Below are positions 32,816 to 39,836 of a stretch of 39,836 nucleotides of DNA, one piece after another. How positions within the stretch are numbered: the first letter of the stretch is position 1; every line of letters begins with the position of its first letter. The stretch lies in NCBI RefSeq assembly GCF_000143415.4, contig NW_003314291.1:767251-807086 (forward strand). The letters are read 5' to 3'. A model generated the notes under the pieces. It was not told the DNA's origin, did no database searches, and was given only the letters and a program-made list of their open reading frames with translations. A program made the translations under genes and the position numbers. This DNA is from Selaginella moellendorffii. Lineage: Eukaryota > Streptophyta > Lycopodiopsida > Selaginellales > Selaginellaceae.

Positions 32816-32960
32816 CTAAAAAAAAAAAAAAATAAGTTGGTGCACCGGCGTGGGGAGTCACGCCAGGCATCTTGTGTGATGCCGTCCGTAGATGCATATA
32901 CGGAGGTTGGGTTCGAGTCCCGACCCTCTAGTGCTTGGGTTCGAGTCCCAAATCACTAGG
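32816..32960 (+). repeat. tRNA-like/SINE-like segment with two B-box motifs after an A-run
   Basis: A run of about 16 A (32818-32833) is followed by about 75 bp and then GGGTTCGAGTCCC twice (about 32909-32921 and 32937-32949). Each matches the pol III B-box consensus GGTTCGANTCC and can fold as a T-arm (GTTGGG...CCCGAC for the first). An A-box is not convincingly visible. It could be a tRNA-derived SINE inserted in the element, or an ordinary part of it. Confidence 0.4.
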
Positions 32961-32964
32961 GCGT

Positions 32965-33260
32965 GGTGATGGTTTGGAATATGAGGACACTCATATTTCG
33001 GTGGTCATGGACTCTCAGTGGGGAGACTGGTTTGGGCACACCGCCAAGCGAGGGATGCCTCGGAGTCGTGATGCACGGTTAGATTGCTTAGAGTGAAAGC
33101 TCGGCATATCTAACTTGAACGCTTTGGTGCAAGTGGCACCAAGGTCGTGGTGAGTGAGATGGGGACACCTAATCTCAGTTGCTATGAACCCTTGGCCGTA
33201 AGGGCTGGCTTGGGTGCACCGCCAAGTGTGGGGGATGCCCCCGGGGTTATAGTCAACAAC
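32965..33260 (+). repeat. Diverged tandem duplication inside the LARD interior
   Basis: Two units share the order of a 'gaggacac' or 'ggggacac' word, a 'caccgccaag' word and a 'gggatgcc' word. The 'caccgccaag' words lie at about 33040 and 33219. Units are roughly 180-190 bp apart and clearly diverged, so this predates the recent insertion. Confidence 0.5.
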
Positions 33261-34470
33261 TTGGAGGTCTAGAAGACCAAGTACCTCTTGGCAACTCTGT
33301 TAAGGTGCCAAGGTGAGATCACTAGGTGATCTTATGGCCAGATAAGGACAAGGTCCTTGGTTGGCTAAGGAATGAAGTTCCTGGTTCAAAATGTTGAAAT
33401 TGAACTGTTTAAGATGGTGTGGCTTGGTCGTGATGACCAAGTGGGAAGAGCACCTAAGGGAAATAAACTATGTCCGTCCGATGGCATAGTGAGTCCGAGG
33501 AAAGTAGTCTCTATAAAAGACCCATGGGAGGGTCACGAAGTTGGGCCATAGATAGAGCCCATAGCAGAAGATGCTAAAGAGACGTACTAGGGGCGAACAT
33601 CCTCCGGACTAAGCAAAGAAGAGTCTTTGCTATGGAACCGAAAGGATACCTCAAAAATAGAGGTAGCGATCCGATGTTGCTGGGTGCAACAATCAAGGAT
33701 AGGAGCAAAGGATTAGTGGCCAAGTTTGGGCCATGGAATTTAATGGAAGGGATCCAAATGGCAAAGTTAGCCAAGGAACACTAATGTGTTTGGTGCTAAC
33801 AGCTTGTGGGAAAGGAAGTGGACTTCCAAGGATGGATTCCTAAGTGCTCCAATTTGGCGAAGTAAAAGCTCCAAGTGAGGGAGCGGTAAGGTAGCCAAAT
33901 GATAGGGCCATGGACAGGCCTAGCACAAAGTATGATAATTGGAACTTCGTGCCCAAGGTGGCACGAAATAGAAGAGAGGATGATGGTGCCCTCAAGTAAT
34001 GAACTTCCTAGGATGGGGAAGTGGAGTTGCACAATCTGTGCAATGCAAGGTGTTGGAGACACCTAGGAAATTGACTTCCAAAAGTCAAAAGAGTAAAAGT
34101 TCCAAGGTGCAAACGTTCCATAGATGGAAATTGAGACTACTCGAGAAGGAGTAGTGGGATTGACTTAGAGAAGGGTCTCTAAGAGGTTTAGCGAGAACTA
34201 AACCAATAAAAGGAGAGAACCACTACATGTGGTCCAATCAGTCTCTAAGTTGGAGAGACTACCCTCCTTAGAGGATAGGCAAGGCATGGTGAGCCTTTGG
34301 TGTCAAACCATTGAGGAATATGCAAAAGGCATGGTGAGCCTTCAATGTAAAACCCTTGACAAATATTGGCTAGGTGCCAAGGATGGAAATGGTAACACAT
34401 GCGAGTGTTACTTTACAAAATGGTTTACCGTTCGATGAGGACATCGAACTTCGTCTATGGGTGGTGGAGT

Positions 34471-35152
34471 TGTGAGACACAAAATCCCTAGGCCCCAAAG
34501 TGGAGCCGGAAAGGGTGCCACGTGGTAGTGGCCGAAGTGAGAGCCAAACGAGCGTAACATGTTTGGACCAAAAGCTCCGACTTGAAAAGTCAAGAGCGGG
34601 AGTGGAACTCCCAACGAAGTGCTCGAGGAACGAGCACGAAGCGAGCAAAAGGCGAGGCTCCAAAAAGGGACCCAAAAGGGCCAACACATGACACATGGGA
34701 GTGTCCGAGATGGACTCGAGTTGGAGTCCAAAGTGGAGTCCGAGATGGACCCGAGTTGGAGTCCGAAGTGGAGTCCGAGATGGACCCGAGTTGGAGTCCG
34801 AAGTGGAGTCCGAGATGGACCCGAGATGGAGTCCGAGATGGAGTCCGAAGTGGAGTCCGAGGTGGACCCGAGATGGACCCGAGTTGGAGTCCGAAGTGGA
34901 GCCCGAGATGGACCCAAGATGGAGTCCGAGATGGAGTCCGAGATGGAGCCCGAGGTGGACCCGAGATGGACCCGAAATGGAGTCCGAGATGGAGTCCGAG
35001 ATGGACCCGAGATGGAGTCCGAGATGGAGTCCGAGATGGACCCGAGATGGAGTCCGAGATGGAGTCCGAGATGGAGTCCGAGATGGAGTCCGAGATGGAG
35101 TCCGAGATGGAGTCCGAGATGGAGTCCCAAGTCGAGACCGAGACCGGGACCA

Positions 35153-35185
<33 letters not shown>

Positions 35186-36287
35186 TCGGGACCGAGACCG
35201 AGACCGAGGCCGAGGCCGAGACCAAGCCCGAGCCCGAGTCCGAGTCCGAGTCCGAGTCCGAGTCCGAGTCCGAGTCCGAGTCCGGAGCCTGAGAGGGTGA
35301 AAGCCCAAAGCGTTCGTCTCCCAGACCCTGGGGGGTTTGGTGAGCTCCAAAAGTATAGTAGGGGGAGGACTGCAGTGGAGCCAGTTTGGCCAGGAAAGGC
35401 CAGTTTGGCCCAGGAAGGCCGGACCCAGTGTTGGGTGATGAGCTGCCCACTGGGAAGTCCAAGACTAGAGTGAACACGGACCGACAAGCGGGGTAGCTTG
35501 GTGAAGTGTTCAAGAGCCGGCTCTAGTTCCCCCGGGAGATCGACTGGCCGATGCTCCCAGTCCAAGTGTGGGTGGCACTACCTACTTGGATACCTGGTGT
35601 GGCTCAACGGAACCCGCTCTAAGCCCATGGTTAGAGCACCCAAGGGCAGAAGGCGAGGAGAGTACCCAGGTGGCTCGCGTAAGGCCACGGTGTTCCGAAA
35701 TGTTGTCCCAAAGGCCCAGACTGTGGAAAGGAAGAGGAGCAATCCTCTGGGGTAGTGACCAAGGACACAGTCGTGTGGTGAGGAAGTCCCAGAGGACCGT
35801 GGGACTTAGTGGTCGGGCCTGTGGGTCTCGATCCAGTGGCAGTGTTGGCAAACACGGCCAGGGGCAGGAAGGGACTTAGTGGGGACTGACAGAGGGATAT
35901 TGGGGAAGGCTATTCCCCTTGTCGGTGGGCATCCTAAGGATGCTAAGGAGTGGATCTGAGATGACCACTCACGGATGGTTTGCCTAGTCTTGGAGAGCCA
36001 AGACGGTGATGCAAGTGGTATTGGACTACCAGTGTGGCAAAGGTGATTGGGCATGGCCTTAGTGTAACGGGCTGCTATGTCGGTGGTACCTTTGAGTGTC
36101 GGTCATGGGATCGGACATGTGGAGCACTTGGACCAAGTGCAAATGTTGAGTGGCATGGATGCCATTCTCGGGGCTAGCAAGTCCCAAGTCCTGGATTGGA
36201 CTTATGGAGGTTGTGAATGAGACTCCTCCAAGTGGTCAGAGGTGTGGTTAAGTGACTAAAGTAGAATGGAAAAATTAGTCGCTTACA
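34471..36287 (+). repeat. 3' LTR of the LARD-like element (1817 bp)
   Basis: Collinear with the 5' LTR and longer by 24 bp, all of which lies in the GATGGAGTCCGA repeat (two extra 12-bp units, near 35060-35130). Outside the repeat I could see only about six single-base differences, for example near 34576, 34830 and 35495. That is about 0.3 percent, pointing to a very young insertion. Confidence 0.93.
34703..35290. repeat. GAGTCC/GAGATG/GAGACC tandem repeat block in the 3' LTR
   Basis: Second copy of the 28926-29490 block with two extra 12-bp units. Open in all registers on both strands, and treated as non-coding for the same reason. Confidence 0.9.
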
Positions 36288-38552
36288 TCGTGTAACATCT
36301 CAACCGAAGGTCCTGTTCCCATGTATTTTCCTTCCTCAAATGCCAAAGCTTTTGAAGACTGCTCTACAGCGCGTATCAAATCTGATAGACATGCTTCATA
36401 TAGACTCATCTTCCCTTTCCCTGCCTCAGAGGAACGCCAGCTCCAATGTTTACTCTCTGAGAGATTCACAGTTGGGGTGTATGCAAGATCCTCAAGTGGT
36501 TGATCCTTATAAAATGATGACATTAAAAAGCAATAAAAAGAGAGGAAAAAAAGAAAAACCAACCTGAAAAGAGTGATGTCCCCATTGGAACATTCTAACT
36601 TCCCACCACCCCAACCACGACTCAAGTTGTGGTAGACAACTTACGTCAGTATGGCCATCTTCACGCCACCACATTCGAATCTCGTTTGCTTTTGCCTCAT
36701 GCTCTTCTTCAGAAGGTGCAACTTGCCATTGTTTGCACAACTCCTTAAATGCTAATTGGAAATTTGGCTTGATAAGGTGGCAGTGTTGGTTTAGGCTCTG
36801 AGCCCAATGGAACTCACATGTCCTCTCACGACCTTCTAGGGGTAGACCATTCCCAAAGACTGCCCGGACACCATTCCAATTAGCCCCAGCCCCATTTGCC
36901 ATGAAACCGCGAAAGTTGGCAGGCTTACCAGTCTGCTTCAATACAATGTCGGAGAGGGACTTCCAAAATATTTCTTGAGCCATCTGGTCTTGTACTTTAA
37001 ACTCTGCCGTTGCAATTGTCAAGTTACAATGTAGCCTGTGAAAAGTGCAATGTTTAAAACCATTTTAAGATAATGAGAAAAAAAACTACCTTGGATCATA
37101 CACATGAGCTCCCATGGTTGTCCAACCTGCCACCCGCTCCATATGGTCAAAATGTACCCATGCATTAGCAAGGTCACTCGACCCAGACATATCCATTCGG
37201 GAAACAAGATCCACACCAGAGGCAGGGCCCATGGTAGACATTTTGAAAACGAAGGGGCGCTCTTGCTCACTAACGACTTGATCTGGAAATAAACTCCCAT
37301 GGATAAACTCATAGGGACAAGTCCGTTTTAGTTCAAGGATTGAGTCGATTTTTGATTGGAGTTTCCCCTCTCGAGATTCACACATCCAAGACTTTATCCT
37401 AAATAAAACAAAATGTAAGAGAGATATTATTGAAAAGTATGTAATAATATTTTCATACCTTCTAAGGCTAGTTGCAGGTTGCACATGTCGTAGTAACTCC
37501 CGCAAGCTAGCCTCATTCAGTTGAGTATTCTTGTAGTCCGGATCAAGTAAAGTATTTGCAATAAAATCCTTGAGCACTATCTTCTGAACATACTTCGGAG
37601 TTGCAGATGAGTTTCTCACAGTCTCTATCTGCACTGCATCTTTGAAATGGTTGACTGAACTCCTTTGTATCCCTTCCTGCATTGGATGTGTGTGCGTGCC
37701 AATATGTACTGCAGCTCTACCAACCTCTCCAGCCCGTGGAAGAAAATAGTACATCTTGGCCCCGTAGATGGCACGACACAATGGAGCATTCTTGCAAAAC
37801 CGACACTTGAATCCAACACCAATGGTGTCACAGAGGGGAGGATTGGTTGTAGATCCTCCAAAAAATATGGAGTTTTTACCACGCTCTTGATTGCATGCTT
37901 TATTCACACAATCCAAATACCCACCACAATGAACCATGGACACTGTGCCTTCAAAATGCTGGAAATGTGTGGTCTTGATCTTGCACCAGTTATGGACATC
38001 CTACTTTGTCTCCATCCCCTTTCGTTTTGAGCTGACAAGAGGTGGTAGTTCAAAGAAGATATTGCCATTGTATGTAGATGGGAGCTCGCTAACGAGCCTA
38101 TGCAGAAAGGAACGCACGTCGATAGAGAGGCGGGAAAACTGGAAAGCGTTGCAAACAACTTGGAATATCAGTGAAGTTGGAGTTTGGAAATTCTTGGCTC
38201 GCACTGGACTAACATCTCCACTAGAACTACAAGAGGAAGAAATGATGACGACCGACTCTTGCTTCACATTCACTTTAGCAGGATCACAGCCTCGCACTTT
38301 GATTGGAGATCCAAAAACTCGAATCTCTTTCGACTTGGAATGTTGCAAATCCCAATGTTGTCCACCTTCACCTACACCCGAAAGAAGAAACTCTGATCGT
38401 TCAACTACACCAATGTTGTTGCGAATCACAGCTTCCAATGAAATAGAACCGAGAGAAAGATCGAAACGTCGGCAAAGAAAACTTTCTGAAATAAGACTCT
38501 GGGAGATAGAAAGCGGTGGGTGATCTTGGTAATGCAAAAGGAAGCCCTCCAT
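36288..38552 (-). pseudogene. MULE transposase gene, N-terminal half with GCM-like zinc domain
   Basis: Minus-strand exons: 38552-37459, 37398-37090, 37035 to about 36565, and about 36505-36288. They are separated by short GT-AG introns; the first is 60 nt and stop-free. Translation starts MEGFLLHYQDHPP. About 180 residues in, a TAG (38003-38001) interrupts an otherwise continuous frame. Next comes a Cys/His region (CGGYLDCVNKACNQERGK, PLCD, KCRFCKNAPLC, HIGTHTHP) resembling the GCM/WRKY-GCM1 zinc fold. A MULE-type catalytic stretch follows (ATAEFKVQDQMAQEIFWKSL, RTCEFHWAQSLNQHC). The frame then runs into the LARD insertion at 36292 and resumes at 28693. Intact proteins of this type bind transposon ends and move DNA. 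The TAG plus the insertion make it non-functional. Confidence 0.8.
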
Positions 38553-38599
38553 TTTGTTGCCTTTAGGTTTTGGAACTCTAAACTTTTATAATGAAATGT

Positions 38600-38890
38600 C
38601 ACCTCACATGTGCTATGCCATTATGTGAAAAGATAGGGCGATTTTATTCTAGGATCTAACATCGACTAATGTTGTTATAATAAATTCTGTATGAAGTATA
38701 TAGGACTATGTTGTACAATATTAAAAGTTTATATACATTGAATTCAAAAACATACTCAAATTTATTATATGCACTAACTTTTGGTAGAACGGAAAGAAAT
38801 ATCACCTCAAGCATGTGCCATAATATGAAAGATAGGAATGATTTTATTCTAGGATCTACCATCAACCAATTGTTGCCAAATAAATTAAAT
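38600..38890. repeat. Direct repeat of about 90 bp upstream of the MULE gene
   Basis: The segment near 38597-38690 ('tcacctcacatgtg', 'gattttattctaggatcta') recurs at about 38800-38885 with substitutions and small gaps. The copies are about 200 bp apart. They lie where the MULE terminus or promoter is expected, but I could not pair them with the other side. Confidence 0.6.
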
Positions 38891-39235
38891 ATTGTACATA
38901 TTTTCAGTACTTCATTAAAGCTAGAAATCATCACATTCTTCTGAACTCATTTAAATATATTCCATCTTTGTACTACCATCTATCACCTATAGTAAATTAT
39001 CTATATACATTACTTTGGAAATAACACCTTACGATTTAATAATCTTATATTTTCTAACAATTTCGTACTGTGATCAATTCAACACATGCGTCTGTGACAT
39101 TATTTCACATTATGACATAGTCATATTAGAGCACACCTCCATTATTAAATTACAATTCAAAAGGACTTTGTCACGTGATCAAATCTAGGGCAGAATAGAA
39201 ATTGTACAGTGCTAGATTTATTATTTATTGTACAG
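38891..39235. other. AT-rich flank, nothing recognised
   Basis: Non-coding AT-rich sequence between the repeats upstream of the MULE gene and the promoter-like region. No frame with a recognisable motif. Confidence 0.4.
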
Positions 39236-39362
39236 TGAAGATTTACTGCATCCATGATGAACGGCTGTGATGAAAGTTAGGTTAGGGTTAGGGCAGCTGC
39301 CGGCATTAGGGTTTTACAGAAAGTATCGCGGGAGATTGAGAGTGATTGTGGGAACAGAATGC
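39236..39362 (+). promoter_or_regulatory. Telo-box-like promoter before a possible gene start
   Basis: GGTTAGGGTTAGGG (about 39281-39294) and ATTAGGGTTTTA (about 39306-39317) are plant telo-box type motifs (AAACCCTAA on the other strand), common upstream of ribosomal-protein and growth-related genes. An ATG follows at 39360 with GTAAGT only 11 bases on, which could be a first exon with donor. Most of the possible gene would lie beyond or within the GC-rich repeat. Confidence 0.4.
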
Positions 39363-39419
39363 CGCCAAGAGTAAGTTTTTCCTCCTTCACCACTCCCTCT
39401 CCTCCACTCCCTCTCCTCC

Positions 39420-39780
39420 CCGCCCAGCGCCCCCGCGCCCACGCCATGCCCAACGCCACCACGCTGCGCACACCACGCCATGCTCAGCACCGCCATTGCC
39501 CAAGGCTGCCGAGCGCCGCCCACTGCCATGCCACGCCCAGTGCAGTGCTGCCTGCCCAGCACCGCCACTGCCATGCCGCCGCTGCCGTGCCGCCACTGCC
39601 CAGCACCGCCGCTGCCATGCCGCCGCTGCCCAGCACCGCCACTGCCATGCCGCTGCTGCCGTGCCGCCGCTGCCCAGCACCGCCACTGCCATACCGCCGC
39701 TGCCGTGCCAACGCCACGCCACGCCAGCGCCGCGCTGCCTAGGGCCACTGCTGCCCAGCACCGCCGCTGCCAAGTGCCCA
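39420..39780. repeat. GC-rich minisatellite (GCCACTGCCATGCCGCC-type units)
   Basis: Units such as CCCAGCACCGCCACTGCCATGCC and GCCGCTGCCGTGCC recur with variable order from about 39420 toward the window end. The block is open on both strands in several frames, giving Ala/His/Pro/Cys- or Gly/Ser/Trp-rich pseudo-proteins. I do not regard them as genes. Confidence 0.8.
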
Positions 39781-39836
39781 GGCCGGGCATTTGGGTGGGC
39801 ACTCCGCCTAGGCCGGCCAAGTCCACGCAGGCTGGC

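Larger units (their letters stand above)
30487..34470 (+). other. Interior of the LARD-like element, non-coding
   Basis: About 4 kb begins with the tRNA-iMet primer site and ends with the polypurine tract. Only short frames (under about 105 codons) occur, none with a recognisable domain. Composition is uniform and moderately GC, rich in AAGG/TGG words, unlike the AT-rich flanks, which suggests it is conserved as an RNA or packaging sequence. It holds an A-run plus two pol III B-box-like motifs near 32815-32950 and a roughly 190-bp diverged tandem repeat at 32965-33260. Confidence 0.75.
28694..36287 (+). mobile_element. LARD-like non-autonomous LTR retrotransposon (7.6 kb)
   Basis: Two long direct repeats (28694-30486 and 34471-36287) with TGTGAG...CTTACA termini flank a 3984-bp interior. 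A perfect 5-bp target duplication TCGTG sits at 28689-28693 and 36288-36292. Directly after the 5' LTR is TTTGGTATCGGAGC, an initiator-Met tRNA primer site with one mismatch, and before the 3' LTR lies GGGTGGTGGAG, a polypurine tract, so the element runs on the plus strand. No gag, protease, reverse transcriptase, RNase H or integrase motif is visible in the interior, so it needs enzymes from a partner. LTR size and a long non-coding interior fit a LARD (large retrotransposon derivative). The near-identical LTRs imply a recent insertion. It interrupts a MULE transposase gene. Confidence 0.92.

Noticed and set aside
39314-39826. Gly/Trp/Ser- and Ala/His/Pro-rich frames at the window end
   Set aside because: Low-complexity products of the minisatellite, open on both strands.

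Overview
The window looks like nuclear DNA of a land plant, most likely a lycophyte such as Selaginella. This is inferred from compact genes with very short GT-AG introns (about 46 to 142 nt, mostly 46 to 85), an intronless pentatricopeptide-repeat (PPR) gene, a plastid ycf45/SPD1-type ATPase, and many small nested retroelements. No RNA gene or CRISPR array was seen.

Layout. (1) 1-3530: AT-rich repeat territory. It holds the 3' end of a Ty3/gypsy-type element with its LTR (1-623), a decayed Helitron/PIF1-type helicase tail (about 836-1110, minus) and unrecognised sequence. (2) 3531-12806: a dense block of six well-formed genes: ycf45/SPD1-like P-loop ATPase (minus, 9 exons), alpha carbonic anhydrase (plus, 7 exons), 2-oxoglutarate/Fe(II) dioxygenase (minus, 3 exons), KDPG-aldolase-like enzyme (plus, 9 exons), DHHC palmitoyltransferase (plus, 7 exons) and a PLS-type PPR protein (minus, intronless). 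The 3' ends of the last two overlap on opposite strands. (3) 13010-16562: an unrecognised multi-exon minus-strand gene, a PPR scrap, and a broken seven-transmembrane-type gene with an in-frame TGA.

(4) 16555-23425: two about 95%-identical intronless F-box genes about 5.6 kb apart, separated by decayed gene pieces: a second fragment of the seven-transmembrane gene and a clear NADPH oxidase (RBOH) pseudogene. (5) 23433-27043: a second, minus-strand copy of the gypsy-type element. Its LTR is split by a 1.0-kb TRIM-like element with 195-bp LTRs and a perfect 5-bp target duplication (AATTG).

(6) 27629-38552: a minus-strand Mutator-like (MULE) transposase gene. It has a GCM/WRKY-like zinc domain near the N-terminus and a SWIM zinc finger at the C-terminus, and carries an in-frame TAG. 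It is cut in two by a young 7.6-kb LTR element (28694-36287) with a perfect 5-bp target duplication (TCGTG), 1.8-kb LTRs built around GAGTCC-type repeats, and about 4 kb of internal sequence with no recognisable gag/pol: a LARD-like non-autonomous retrotransposon. (7) 38560-39836: AT-rich flank, then a telo-box-like promoter and a GC-rich minisatellite.

The intact genes are ordinary housekeeping or plastid/membrane functions and form no evident pathway. The notable material is the layered mobile DNA, whose nesting gives a relative chronology, and the GCM-domain MULE.
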